A stretch of DNA of 64,000 nt from Lasiodiplodia sp. COLG20 (GCA_009801085.1 VNWV01000046.1:19207-83206), one strand, 5' to 3'. Positions 1 to 13,350 are shown, counted from the stretch's first letter. A program made the numbers and translations. Notes: a model not told the origin generated them from the sequence alone.

Positions 1-1268
1 AACCGTTACGCTATATCTAGAATAGAGACGATACTATAGAACTTAACGTAGTCTATAAAGACGAAAAAAAGCTCTATAATAAAAGAAAGAATAAAAATAT
101 CTAACGACGAAAGTTTACACTCTAGAAATAAGAACGCTTTAATAAGAGACTATATTTTTAATATAGAAAAAAATAGAATAAGATATACTAATAGAACTAT
201 CTATAAAAGAAAAAGATATATTAGAACGCGGCTATCTATAAGAGAAATTAAAAAGAACCTCGAAAAGTCTTCTTTATAGTTATAAAAATAGTTAACTATA
301 CGGCTATAAGCTAGACTATCTACTACGATAATAATTATCTTATCTATAAGAGCGAAAAAGACGACGCCGAATAATATTTTAAATAACTTTAGCGCGTTAA
401 CGCTACCCTACGAATACTAGAATAGTAGAAAATTAACGACTTTATTAAAACGCTACCTCTAAATAACGATCTAATAAATAGTGATATCGAAGAATTCTAC
501 GATAGTACGTTCGAACTTAGCGAAATAGACGACGAAAACTAAAAAAATAAAGCTACTCTAGCTAGAATAGAGAAGTATCTTAAATAATATAAAAAAATCT
601 AACGCGTCTCTAGTTCTACGTCTATTACTATTTAAACTCTAGTAGTACGCCTAAAGCTATCTATTTAGTAATATAGAGTTATAAACGACGTAATAACCGT
701 TAAGTTCTACTAGTACGATAGATAGAGTCTCTAGCGCTAGTTATATTATACTACCGCTAAAAAAATCGCGGAATAGCTATAAGACGAAGTCTAGAACGTC
801 TAACGCGAAAAGAATTAGATTTATCTTAGAAATATAGCGGTAATATTAGAAATATACGAAATAGTAATACTCTAAAAAGATATTCTATATTAGATTTCGT
901 CAGCTAAGTATAAAAGATCGATAATATAGTATAAGATCTACTAAGAAATAATTAGCTATCGATAAAAAATCTAGAGAAAAGACTAAACTTAATAGAAGAA
1001 AATCTTTCTCTACGCGAAAGAATAGAACTTCTACTTTTATAAAAACGTCTCTCTAGTTATAGAAGATAATAATTTACGATATTAACTAAAAAACTAAACG
1101 GTCTCTCTAGCTAGAAATCTTAAAAGAGACTATTTATTAGATCTTTTAATAAGGTTATAAGTATATTAAACGGAAAAATATCTACTAGAACTAAAATTAT
1201 AGATTTAGTATACGTATTAGTTCGTATTAGTAATTACTATATAATAGCTATAATTAATAGTAGCGCGT
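1..1268 (+). pseudogene. Element A: gag 3' part and start of pol protease
   Basis: This stretch aligns base for base with 2890-4155 of B, covering the Gag zinc-knuckle region and the spacer before the protease. At 1250-1267 the frame reads I-I-N-S-S-A, the RIP-altered form of the retroviral aspartic protease start (I-D-S-G-A in functional relatives), and is then cut by the B 5' LTR. Stops are all TAA or TAG. The Gag start is outside the window. The active-site Asp codon appears here as AAT (Asn), which is a missing key residue. Confidence 0.75.
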
Positions 1269-2032
1269 TGTTACGAACTCTAGAAAATATAGACTTTATA
1301 ACTTTAAGAGTAGAAAGTCCGTACAAAAAAACTCGTCGTAGAGACTAATAAGTCACGAGAACGAAAGAGCCGTACGACTCTAAATTTTATATAGAAATCT
1401 AGAGAATACGAAATAACGGCGCGTACGAGAATACTAGTAGATAGTAGCTAAAACTCGTACGAAAAAAACGCCTACGAAAACGCGATAACTCTAGAAGAAA
1501 GTACGAACTAAAGAATCTTCTACGAAACGAAAAATTATAAAGTTAAACTAAAAGCTAAAAGTCTAAACGTATAATCGTTTCGAAGAAGCGCGCGAAGATA
1601 GAAAGTTAAAAAGCGAGTAAGAAAAAAAATAGATAAGATATAATACGATATTACAACCGTTTAAAAGATAGAAGAATACTCTAAGCGTCTAAATTATATA
1701 CGATCTATAGCGAGCTCTTAAAAGTTAGACTCGCGATAGCTTAATCTAAGCTCTTATAAGCCGGGCTTATAAGAGCTTCTTAAATTATAACTAGCTTTTT
1801 TATAGTATATAGATATACTTTTTAGCTAGACCTTTAACTCTTTATAGTTAACTTAAAGTTCTAATTAAGACTCTTTAGTTAAAGATAATCGGCTTACTAT
1901 ATATCGTATAATTACGTAATACTCTCTTATTTAATTATTATCCTCCCTCTCTTATCTCTTTAAGATAAATCCTACGATTTATCTAACCTACTAAGTAACT
2001 TCGAAGCTTAGTAGAAGAAGTCTATCGTTATA
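1269..2032 (+). repeat. 5' LTR of element B (764 bp)
   Basis: Begins TGTTACGAAC and ends GTTATA (formerly GTTACA), matching the 3' LTR at 8748-9511 in length. It carries a perfect 15-bp inverted repeat at 1748-1778 and the conserved family 1 end block. The first dinucleotide TG is still intact here, unlike most other copies. The LTR would have supplied promoter and polyadenylation signals; I cannot place U3/R/U5 limits from sequence alone. Confidence 0.95.
1748..1778. repeat. Perfect 15-bp-arm hairpin in the LTR
   Basis: Arms AAGCTCTTATAAGCC and GGCTTATAAGAGCTT surround one base. The same place in the 3' LTR of B (about 9227-9257) and in A (about 14576-14606) holds RIP-damaged versions. Family 1 copies C and E have an AGATCTA repeat array here instead, so this is a subfamily-specific part of the LTR. 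A role in transcription or RNA structure is a guess. Confidence 0.7.
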
Positions 2033-2056
2033 CTTTAACTACTATTCTTATAAGAG
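2033..2056 (+). promoter_or_regulatory. Candidate primer-binding site next to 5' LTR of B
   Basis: The bases directly after the LTR read CTTTAACTACTATTCTTATA. The same block follows the 5' LTR of C, D and H, and a close version follows the family 2 LTRs of F, G and J. This is where a Ty3/Gypsy element keeps its minus-strand primer site. It does not start with TGG as a site for an intact tRNA 3' end would, so priming may be unusual. The function is inferred only from position and conservation. Confidence 0.5.
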
Positions 2057-2159
2057 AAGAAAGATAGCTAATTAAGATTATCGATCTAAAATAGAAAGTA
2101 TTAATCTAGTATAGAAATTACTAATAAATAAATACTAACTATAATTAACACTATAATTA

Positions 2160-4030
2160 GTATAAATAACGCGGATAACGAGTCTATAGCCTCTTTTCTA
2201 TAAGTAAATACGGTTTCTTTTAACGAGAAACTATAGAGAATAATTTAGAAACTACGTATATAAAATAACGTTCTTTAAGTCTAAGTCGTCTAAGCTCTCT
2301 AAGTACTACTAGCGACTAAGATTAAGATATCTAAGTCTAATCTATATTACGAAGACCGTAAGAAAACGTAGACCTTTTTATCGTAACTAAACGACTATAT
2401 CTACTTCTTCTAGAAATAATTCGCGAGACTAGAGAATTAAATTTTCTACGCTAGTATCTATCTTAGAAGCGTAGTAGAGTAATAGTTTCGACTATTTAAA
2501 AGAAAGTATTAGACTAGATTCTCTTTCTACTAAATCGAAACTATCTAACGACTCTTCGTAAACTATCGAAACTTCGCTACCGTCTTAAAGCGAACCTTTA
2601 GCGGGCTAGACGAGGTCTACTAAGCTACTTACGACCTACTAGAAATAACGTAAAAAAAATCTATTTAAGATTACACTACTAAGTTCTAAAACGTAACGTT
2701 TCTAGCTAAAAAATATTTAGACTTTACGCTTAGAACTCTATATTATAGAGGACTAAAGAATAAAATTAAAAAGACGATAGTTCTCTACGATAATACTAAA
2801 ACTCTAGAAGTTATAATTTAGCTAGCTCTTAAGATAGAATAACTCTAGAACGAATACGACTAAGACTAAAAAATATATCAACTAAGAAACTTCTAGAAAC
2901 CATCACGCTATATTTAAAATAGAGGCGATACTATAAAGCTTAACGTAGTCTATAAAGACGAAAAGAAGCCCTATAATAAAAAAAAAAGTAAAAATATCTA
3001 ACAATAAAAGTTTACACTCTAGAAATAAAAACGCTTTAATAAGAGACTATATTTTCGATATAAAGAAAAATAAAATAAGATGTACTAATAGAGCTATCTA
3101 TAAAAGAAAAAAGTACGTTAAAATACGGCCGCCTATAAAAGAGATTAAGAGAAACCTCGAAAAGTCTTCTTCATAGTTATAAAAATAGTTAGCTATACGG
3201 CTATAAGTTAGACTATCTACTACAATAATAATTATCTTATCTATAAAAGCGAAAAAGACGATACTAAATAGTTCTTTAAATAGCTCTAGCGCGTTAACGC
3301 TACTCTATAAATACTAAAATAGTAGAAAATTAATAACTTTATCGAAGCGCTACTCCCGAATAACGATCTAATAAATAGCGATATCGAAGAGTTCTATAAT
3401 AGTACGTCTAAATCTAGCGAAATAAACGACGAAAACTAGAAGAATAAAATTATCTTAGCTAGAATTAAGAAGCACCTTAAATAATATAAAAAAATCTAAC
3501 GCGTCTCTAGTCCTACATCTACTACTATCTAGATCTTAGTAGTACGCCTAAAGCTATCTATCTAGTAATATAGAGTTATAAATAATGTAATAACCGTTAA
3601 GTTCTATTAGCGTAACTAATAGAGCTTCTAGTACTAGTTATATTATACTACCGCTAAAAAGATCGCGGAATAGCTATAGAATAAAGTCTAGAATATCTAA
3701 CGCGAAGAAAACTAGGCTTATTTTAAAAATATAGCGGTAATATTAGAAATATACGAAATAGTAATACTTTAGAGAGAAACTCTATATTAAATTTCGTCGA
3801 TTAAGTATAAAAGACTAATAATATAGTATAAGATCTACTAAGAAATAGTTAATTATCGACGAAGAATCTAAGAGAAAGACTAAATATAATAGAAGAAAAT
3901 CTTTTTTTACGCGGAAAAATAGAACTTCTACTTTTACGAAAACGTCTCTTTAGTTATAGAAGATAATAGTCTACGATACTAATTAAAAAACTAGACGGTC
4001 TCTCTAGCTAAAAACTTTAAAAGAAGTCGT
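2160..4030 (+). pseudogene. Element B: gag pseudogene
   Basis: A Gag-type frame interrupted by TAA/TAG. Around 2530-2860 it reads as the conserved alpha-helical retrotransposon Gag domain, with recognisable pieces such as N-V-T-F-L-A-K-K-Y-L-D near 2693-2725, followed by a degraded CCHC zinc-knuckle-like part near 3040-3085. This frame is offset by -1 from the protease/RT frame downstream, as also seen in E and G. Gag would form the particle and bind the RNA. The start codon cannot be assigned because ATG is readily lost by RIP. Confidence 0.7.
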
Positions 4031-7000
4031 CTACTAGATCTCTTAATAAGATTATAAGTACATCGAACGAAAAAACACCTACTAAAACTAAAATTACGAA
4101 CTTAGTATACGTACTAGTTCGTATTAGTAACTACTATATAATAGCTATAATCGATAGCGACGCGTAAGAGAACTTTATTAACCCCACCTACGTCGCTAAG
4201 CTATATATATACCGCTAAACGAAGAATTACTTCTACTTACTAGTTACTATAGATAGATCGCCAGCTAAGTAAAAATAAATTCGCTTAGAAACTAATACGA
4301 TCTCTATTTTTATCGATAATTATAAAAAATATATTAATCTAGACCTTATAACGATTCTAGAATACGATATTATTCTTAGAATTTCGTAGCTTAAGATATA
4401 TAAGCTATAAATTAACTAAAATACGAGAAAAGTTAGCTTTTTAAAAGAAAAATACGTAAAATACCTCGCTATCGTAAAACGAATAAGTTAGACGTTAGAA
4501 AATAGAGCTAGAGCTAAAAGCTAGAGCTAAAAGAGCTAGAGCTAGAGCTAAAAGCTAAAAGTCTAGAACGTAAAGTTAAGAAAAGACGTAGAAGTATTAG
4601 ACTTCGTTAATATCTAAGAAATATTCTACGTAGTAATCTAACGTATAAGGCGTTAAGACGAGAAAGTATACAAAATATATCTTAAACCTAGTAGAGAAAT
4701 AGAACGTAAAATCGCGGCGAAAATATAGCGATTAAATACGAGGTCTTATATAGAGAATAACTATCTAAAGTTAGTTAAAGAAGACTACTTCTAGAGAATA
4801 TACGCTAGATATGACGAAAGATTCGTTAAAAAAACTATCTAGCTAGATAGAGAATATATCGTAAGTAATATCTAGAAGAAGATAAATAACTCTAAAAAAA
4901 AAGAAGTTTTAATATCGAAACTTAAAACGATACCTCTATAGTTTTAGAAATAATAACCGGTATTCTAGAAAAGAGAAAAGAGATAGCTATCGAAGTACTA
5001 ACTATAGAATTACGAAATATCTCTTATTCTAAAAACGTAGTCTACGTTTAAGCTAATCTACTCTCTTTTATAAAAGAAAAGTAAGACTTTAAGAGAGTAT
5101 ATCGAGAAGAACGTAAAACGAGAATATATACGATCTTCGTTATTACTAGTCGAATACTCTATTCTATTCGTTCTAAAGAAAAACGATAAGCTTCGTCTCT
5201 ATATTAACTATAGATAACTAAACGACATTACGATAAAAAACTAATATCTATTATCTCGTATCGACGAGCTATAAAATAAGACCTAAGAGACGAAATTTTT
5301 TACTAAGTTCGATCTTAAAGACGACTATTACCTCGTATAAATTAAGAAAGAGAAAGAATAAAAGATAGCGTTTTAAATACGTTATAGTTACTTTAAATAT
5401 ACGGTTATACCGTTCGGACTTACTAATATTTTAATAATATTCTAGAGCTTAGTTAATAACGTCTTACGTCCGTATTTAGATGTATTTTATATAGCTTATC
5501 TAGATAATATTCTAATCTACTCGAAAACCCTCGAAGAATATACGAAACATATTAAAAAGATTCTAAACGCGCTCTAGAAATAAGAATTATCTATTACATC
5601 TAAGAAATATAAATAATACTCTTAAAAAGTAAAATATTTAGAATTTATTATTACTCTAGACCACATTAGTATAAACGAAGCTAAACTAGACGTAATTAGA
5701 GATTAGTCTATACTAAAAACCGTTAGAGAAGTATAATTCTTTTTTAGTTTCGCTAACTTCTATCGTAAGTTTATTAAGAAATACGCGGGTAGTATACGAG
5801 CTATTTATAAGACTTACTCGAAAAGAATACGAGTTTAAATAGAGCGAAGAGTAATAATGAGCGTTTAACTCGCTAAAATAAATATTCTACGAAGTATTTA
5901 TCTTCGAAATTTATAATCTCGAACTTCTTATCGTTATAGAAACCGACGTATTAGACTACGCTATTAAGGTCTATCTTAGTTAATCTAATAAATAAGAACG
6001 GCTTTATCCGATCGCGTACTACTCTAAAAAAATAACGTCTCTAGAGCTTAATTACGACGTCTATAATAAGAAACTCTTAGCTATCGTTATAGTATTTAAA
6101 GAATAAAGATATTATCTAGAAGACGTAAAGTATTAGATGTTAGTATACTACGACTATAAGAATCTTACGTACTTTACTACTATAAAGAAACTAACTCGAA
6201 GATAAGTTAAATAGACTAAAGAATTAGCGTTCTATAATATAAAAATTATCTATAGAAAGAAGTCTAAAAACGCTCGCGTAAACGCGCTAAGTAAAAGAGC
6301 CGACTATATCGAAGAAAAGCTAGAACTATAGTCTATAATATTTAGCTAGTAGAAGAATAGAACTCTTATACCCGCTAAAACGTACGTATCTATATTTAGA
6401 ATTATCTAATTATAGCTTAAAAGAAATCTAGAGACCGACCTATTACTTACTTTAGTTAGACTACTAGCGCCGGTAATACGCCTAGAAGATAACGCCTAGA
6501 CGCGAAAAATTTAAGAAGTCTACGTCTATAACGTAATAGCTTAAGAACTTAAAAAGATAAAAAACGACTTTTAAATTACGCGTAACGCGAAAGATATAAT
6601 TTTATATTTAAAATTAATCTACGTTCTAGTAAAACTTCGAAAAGAACTTATTAGAGATATCTATAAAGTATTAGTATATAATTATTAAGAAATTAAGAAG
6701 ACGATAAAGCGAATAACTAGAAATTACTACTTCTAGAGCCTAAGAAGAATAATCTAGAAGGTAGTTTCGTAATATAACTTATATATTAAAAGTAAGACTA
6801 CGAGATACGTACTCTATAAACTACTCTAGTTAATCGTAGCTCTAAAGAAATTCTAGTAATTAATCTCGCTAGACTTTATTACGAATTTATTTAAGTTAGC
6901 TAAATTCTTAACTAATATTAAATACGACTCGATTCTAGTTATCGTCGATAGACTTACTAAGTACGCGTACTATCTACTATATCTTAAATCGGTAAACGTA

Positions 7001-8000
7001 AAAGAACTAGTCTATATATTTCTTAAAATAATTCTAGATAACTATAAGTTACTAGAAGAGCTCGTATCGAATAAAAATCGGCTATTTACGTTCTAATTCT
7101 AGTAGAGTCTTATTTAATAGCTTAGAGCTAAGTATAAACTCTCGATAATAATATACTCTTAAACGAATAGATAAACTAAGCGTATAAACTAAACGCTAGA
7201 GTAGTATCTACGCTATTATCTTAACTATATCTAAGATAATTAGATTATATTACTACCGCTAGTATAATTCGCGTATAATAGCTTAAAGACGTTAGCTACT
7301 TAGAAAACTCTATTCTACGCTAATTATAGATACGAACTAATAGTCTATAAAGAGAAAATTCTGAGCGAATTATTAGTCTAAAAAAAAATCTTTAAGGCGA
7401 ACTAGCTAAAAGAGCTCTATAAATAGCTTAGCCTTAATATCGAATTTAACGAATATTTAATATTTCGCTACTATAATAGACGGTACTAGAAGATACTAAA
7501 GCTAAAAAAAAAGAATAAAGTCTATCTTTTTAAAAGAAACATTAAAACTCGACGACTAAGTAGTAAATTAAACTTTAAAAAAATTAAACCATTCGAGATT
7601 AAAGAAAAGCTAGACGAAGTTATATATCGTCTTAAGCTACTTAGTATTATACGAATAAACCTAGTATTCTACGTAAAACTACTTAAACTAGCTCTAAAAA
7701 ACGCTACTCTAGTAGAATAAACCGAAGAAATAACTACAAAAAATCTAGACGTCGACGAAAATAAAGATTAAATCGTAGAAAAAATTCTCGATAGTAGCTA
7801 CTATAATAGTTAATTCGAATATCTTATTAAGTAGAAAGAAAACTAAAATAATATCTAAAAACCGCTAAAAAACTACGAAGACTATAAAGACCTTATTATA
7901 AAATTTTATCACTAAAATCTAGATCGATCTAAGCTAGAGACGCGTCGATCGAGAGAGCGTCTAAGAATTTAAAATTAAAATTTAAAGTCTAGCGCGTCTA
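4000..8000 (+). pseudogene. Element B: pol pseudogene (PR-RT-RH-IN-chromodomain)
   Basis: Protease starts at 4150 with I-D-S-D-A followed by N-F-I-N-P. RT covers about 5150-5780 with the catalytic motif reading Y-L-D-N (normally Y-L-D-D) at 5497-5508. A one-base insertion near 5787-5789, relative to A, shifts the frame from there on. RNase H lies at about 5860-6300, with E-T-D-V-L-D-Y-A. Integrase is at about 6480-7560 and includes S-L-D-F-I and V-D-R-L-T-K-Y-A. The chromodomain is at 7766-7930 (V-E-K-I-L-D then Y-L-I-K). Dozens of TAA/TAG stops sit where relatives have Gln or Trp. Not functional. Confidence 0.9.
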
Positions 8001-8690
8001 ATTAACTAACTTAAACGTCTTCGGCGGCGTAGTATCTAAACTAGTCTTAAGAGACCTAACAGTCTAAATAAAATCTATAGAGATATTAGCTAAGAACTCG
8101 CTATATAAACGCTTTAATAACCGCTTCTTCTTAGTATTTTTAGAATTAATAGCGTCTCTAGTAGAAGAAGTCTTAGCGGTCTTTAGTTATTTTAGATTCT
8201 CGAAGTTCTTTTAAATTATATAGAAATACCGCTCGTAAAGAAACCGACGTTACTTATAAAGACGAATTAACTTCTTTAAAATAGCGTTCTTCTTAGCTAC
8301 TACCCGCTCGTAAGCGCGATTTAGCTTTTCTACTATAAAAAATTAATAAAATACGTACTACTAAGAAGAAAAAAAACTAACGTATAACTAAAACTACTAG
8401 ACGTCGCTATATTATAGTCTAAACGACGTCTCTTTAGATAAGAAGCGTAAATAGAAGGATTATTCTCTAAAGTAATATAAAAAGAGAAATACTCTAAATA
8501 ATTCGTATAAGAAATTATCTTAACCCCGTTACGTAAAATCTAACGAAGTAAATTCTAACGACGAAGAGTTATACGATAAAAACGAGAAGAAATCTTTAAA
8601 ACCTTAGTAAAAGAACGCTTTTTAGAAGATATAACGAGAACTTACTAAGAAAAAGAAAGAAGAAAATCGAAAACTACTAACGGCGTAATA
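7998..8690 (-). pseudogene. Element B: antisense 3' ORF, coiled-coil protein remnant
   Basis: On the minus strand, from about 8690 to a stop at 8000-7998, one frame reads as a basic coiled-coil protein broken only by TAA/TAG. Its middle part (about 8335-8190) contains E-K-L-N-R-A-Y-E-R-V-V-A-K-K-N-A-I-L, then R-L-Y-K-x-R-R-F-L-Y-E-R. The C-terminal part reads R-L-L-K-R-L-Y-S-E-L-L-A-N-I and the ORF ends E/K-L-V-N-stop, both shared with C and E. It overlaps the pol 3' end tail to tail. No clear start is left. The function is unknown; the layout matches the antisense ORFs of C, D, E, F and G. Confidence 0.5.
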
Positions 8691-8747
8691 TATATCGTAG
8701 AGACCCGAAATAATCTTCGAGCCGAAGATCTCTAAAAGAGAGAGTAG

Positions 8748-9511
8748 TATTACGAACTCTAAAGAATATAGACTTTATAATTTTAAGAGTAGAAAGCCCG
8801 CACGAAAAAACTTATCGTAGAGACTAATAAGTCTTAAAAGCGAAAGAGCCGTATAGCTCTAGATTTCGTATAAAAATCTAGAGAATACGAGATAACGGCG
8901 CGTACGAAAATACTAGTAGATAGTAATTAAAACCCGTATAGAAAGAACGCCTACGAGAACGCGATAACTCTAAAAAAAAGTATAGACTAGAGAATCTTTT
9001 ATAAGATAAAGAATCGTAGAATTAAACTAAAAGTTAAAGGTCTAGACGTATAATCGTTTTAAAGAAGCGCGCGAAGATAAAAAGTTAAAAAGCGAGTAAA
9101 AAGAGAAACGAGTAAGATATAGTACAATATTACGACCGTTTAAAAGATAGAAGAATATTCTAAGCGTCTAAGTTACGTACGATCTATAGTAAGTTCTTAA
9201 AAGCTAAACTCGCGATAGCTTAATCTAAGTTCTTATAAGTCGGGCTTATAAGGGCTTTTTAGATTATAACTAGTTTTTTTATAGTATATAGATATACTTT
9301 TTAACTAGATCTTTAATTCTTTATAGTTAACTTAAAGTTCTAATTAAGACTCTTTAGTTAGAGATAACCGGCTTACTATATATTATATAATTACGTAATA
9401 CTCTTTTATCTAATTATTATTCTCTCTCTCTTATCTCTTTAAGATAAACCCTATAATTTATTCGATCTACTAAGTAACTTTAAAGCTTAGTAGAAAAAGT
9501 CTACTATTACA
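8748..9511 (+). repeat. 3' LTR of element B (764 bp)
   Basis: Starts TATTACGAAC (TG mutated to TA) and ends ATTACA, directly followed by the CGCGT target duplication. It is the same length as the 5' LTR. A purine-rich run (AAAAGAGAGAG) just upstream fits a polypurine tract for plus-strand priming. Confidence 0.95.
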
Positions 9512-9516
9512 CGCGT

Positions 9517-12500
9517 AAGAGAACTTTATTAATCTCGTCTACGTCGCTAAGCTATATATATATCGCTAAACGAAGAATTACTTCTACTTACTAGTTATTA
9601 TAGATAAATCGCTAGCTAAATAAGAATAAATCCGCTTAGAAATCGATACGATCTCTATTTCTATCGATAATTATAAAAAATATATTAATCTAAACCTTAT
9701 AACGATTCTAAAATACGATATTATTCTTAGAATTTCGTAGCTTAAGATATATAAGCTATAAATTAACTAAAGTACGAGAAAAGTTAGCTTTTTAAAAGAA
9801 AAGTACATAAAATACCTCGCTATCGTAAAACGAATAAGCTAGACGTTAAAAAATAAAGTTAGAGCTAAAAGCTAGAGCTAGAAGAGCTAAAGCTAAAGTT
9901 AAAAGCTAGAAGTCTAAAACGTAGAGCTAAAAAAAGACGTAGAAGTATTAAACTTCGTTAATATCTAAAAAATATTTTACGCGGTAATTTAACGTATAAG
10001 ACGTCGAGACGAGAAAGTATATAAAATATATCTTAAATCTAATAGAGAAATAGAACGTAGAATTACGACGAAGATATAGCGATTAAGTACGAGGTCTTAT
10101 ATAAAAAATAACTATCTAAAGTTAGTCGAAGAAGACTATTTCTAGAGAATATATACTAAATATAACGAAAGATTTATTAAAAAAACTATTTAGCTAGATA
10201 GAAAATATATCGTAAGTAATATCTAAAAGAAGATAGATAACTCTAAAAAAAAAGAAGCTCTAATATTAAAACTTAAAACGATACTCTTATAGTTTTAGAG
10301 ATAGTAACTAGTATTCTAGAAAAGAGAAAAGAAATAGCTACTAAAGTACTAACTATAAAATTACAAAATATCTCTTATTCTAGAAACGTAGTCTATATTT
10401 AAGCTAATCTACTCTCTCTCTTAAAAGAAAAATAAGACTTTAAGAAAGTATATCGAGAAAAACGTAAAATAAGAATATATATAGTTTTTATTATTACCAA
10501 TCAAATATTTTATTCTATTCGTTTTAAAGAAAAACGATAAGCTTCGCCTCTATATTAATTATAGATAACTAAACGATATTACGATAAAAAACCGATACTT
10601 ATTACTTCGTATCGACGAGCTATAAAATAAGACTTAAGAGACGAAATACTTTATTAAATTTAATCTTAGAGACGACTATTACCTCGTATAAATTAAGAAA
10701 GAGAAAGAATAAAAGATAGCATTTCGAATACGTTATAACTACTTTAAATATACGATTATATTATTCGAACTTACTAATACTCTAGTAATATTTTAGAGCT
10801 TAGTTAATAACGTCTTACGTTCGTATTTAGATATATTTTATATAGTCTATCTAAACGATATTCTAATCTATTCGAAAACTCTAGAAGAATATACGAAATA
10901 TATTAAAAAGATTCTAGACGTACTTTAAGAATAAGAACTATCTATCGTATTCGAAAAATATAAATAATACTTCTAGAAGATAGAATACTTAGAATTTATT
11001 ATTATTCTAGATTATATTAGTATAAACGAAGCTAAACTAAACGTAATTAAAAACTAGTCTATATCGAAAACTATTAAGAAAGTATAGTTCTTTCTTAATT
11101 TCGCTAACTTCTATCGTAAATTTATTAATAAATACGCGATAGTATATGAGCTACTTACGAGACTTACGTAAAAAAAATATAGATTTAAATAGAGCGAAGA
11201 GTAATAACGAGCGTTCGACTCGTTAAAGCGAATATTCTACGAAGTATCTATTTTTAAGATCTATAACTTCGAACTCTTTATCGTTATAGAAACTAACGTA
11301 TTAGACTACGCTATTAGAGTCTATTTTAGTTAGTTCGACGAATAAAAACGACTCTATTCGATTACGTACTACTTTAAAAAAATAATATCTTTAAAACTTA
11401 ACTACGACGTCTATAATAAGAAACTTTTAGTTATCGTTATAGTATTTAAAGAATAGAGATACTATTTAAAGAGCGCGAAGTACTAGATATTAATATACTA
11501 CGACTATAAGAACCTTACGTACTTTACTACTATAAAAAAACTAACTAGAAGATAAGTTAAATAGACTAAAGAATTAGCGTTCTACGATATAAAGATTATC
11601 TATAGAAAGAAGTCTAAAAACGCTCGCGCCGACGCGCTAAATAGAAGAGCCGACTATATCGAAGAAAAGTTAAAACTATAGTCTATAATACTTAACTAAT
11701 AGAAAGACGAAACTCTTATATCTACTAGAGCGTATATATCTATATTTAAAATTATCTAATTATAGCTAAAGAGAAATTCGAAAACCGACTCGTCGCTTAC
11801 TCTAGTTAGACTACTAGCGCCGATAATACGTCTAGAAGATAACGTCTAGATACAAAAAATTCGAGAAGTCTACGTCTATAATATAATAGTCTAGAAGCTC
11901 GAAAAGATAAAAAACGACCTTTAAATTATACGCGACACGAAAGATATAATTTTATATTTAAAATTAATCTACGTCTCGATAAAACTTCGAAAGAAACTTA
12001 TTAGAGATATCTACGAAGTACTAGTATACGATTACTAAGAAATTAAAAAGACGATAGAGCGAATAACTAGAAATTACTACTTTTAAAGTTTAAAAAGAAT
12101 AGTCTAGAAGATAGTTTCGTAATACGACTTATATATTAGAAGTAAGACCGCGAGATACGTATTCTACGAACTACTTTAACTAATTATAGCTTTAAAAAAG
12201 CTCTAGTAATCTATCTCGCTAGACTTTATTACGAATCTATTCGAGTTAGTTAAACTCTTAACTAACGTTAAGTACGACTCGATTCTCGTTATCGTCGATA
12301 GACTTACTAAGTACGCGTACTATCTACTATATCTTAAATTAGTAAACGCGGAAGAACTAGTCTATATATTTCTTAGAATAATTCTAGATAACTACGGGTT
12401 ACTAGAAAAGCTTATATCGAATAAAAATCGACTATTTATATTTTAATTCTAATAGAGTCTTACTTAATAGCTTAGAGCTAAGTATAAACTCTCGATAACG

Positions 12501-13350
12501 ATATACTCTTAAATAAATAGATAGACTAAGCGTATAAACTAAACGCTAGAGTAGTATCTACGCTATTATCTTAACTATATCTAAGATAATTAAATTATAT
12601 TACTATTACTAGTATAATTCGCGTATAATAGCTTAAAAGCGTTAGCTACTTAAAAAACTTTATTCTACGCTAATTATAGATACGAATTGATAGTCTATAG
12701 AGAGAAGATTTCGAGCGAATTATTAGTTTAAAAAGAAATTTTTAAGGCGAACTAGCTAAAAGAGCTTTATAAATAGCTTAGCCTTAATATTAAATTTAAC
12801 GAATATTTAATATTCTACTACTATAATAGATGGTACTAGAAGGTACTAAAGCTAAAAAAAGAGGATAAAGTTTATCTTTTTAGAAGAAATATTAAAACTC
12901 GACGACCGAATAGTAAATTAGACTTTAAAAAAATTAAATCTTTCGAGATCGAAGAAAAGCTAGACGAAGTTATATACCGTCTTAAGCTATCTAGTACTAT
13001 ATAAATAAACCTAGTTTTTTATATAAAACTACTTAAGCTAGCTTTAGAAAACGCTATTCTAGTAGAATAAATAAAAAAAATAACTCTAGAAAATCTAGAC
13101 GCCGACGAAAATAAAGATTAGATTATAGAAAAAATTCTTAATAGCGGCTACTATAATAGTTAATTTAGATATCTTATTAAGTAGAAAGAAGACTAGAATA
13201 ATATCTAAAAACCGCTAGAAAACTACGAAGACTATAAAGATCTTATTATAGACTTTTATCGCTAAAATCTAAATCGATTTAAGCTAGAGACGTGTTAATC
13301 GCGAAAACGTTTAAGAATTCGAAATTAAAATTTAAAGTTTAGCGCGTTTA
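9517..13350 (+). pseudogene. Element A: pol pseudogene, right part
   Basis: Continues the protease broken at 1268. One frame runs without a net indel from the protease through the RT motif Y-L-N-D (10848-10859) to the chromodomain (13116-13280). RT is about 10490-11130, RNase H 11250-11650, and integrase 11830-12900 with the same D,D,E landmarks as B. The RT motif has its first Asp changed to Asn, as expected from RIP on the opposite strand. Stops are TAA/TAG only. An Arg/Leu/Ser-rich region near 9838-9930 between protease and RT is built from repeats of GAGCTA. Confidence 0.9.

Larger units (their letters stand above)
1269..9511 (+). mobile_element. Element B: complete family 1 chromovirus nested in A
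   Basis: An 8,243-bp element bounded by two 764-bp LTRs and flanked by a perfect 5-bp target duplication CGCGT (1264-1268 and 9512-9516). Order inside: leader, gag, protease, RT, RNase H, integrase, chromodomain, then a 750-bp 3' segment with an antisense reading frame. The insertion site is the protease codons of element A. Coding capacity is destroyed by many RIP-type stops plus one 1-base insertion after RT. It is the youngest member of the A/B/D nest. Confidence 0.95.

Noticed and set aside
4500..4560. GAGCTA tandem repeat as a microsatellite or regulatory array
   Set aside because: It lies in frame in pol between protease and RT in all family 1 copies, so it is a coding linker that happens to be repetitive.
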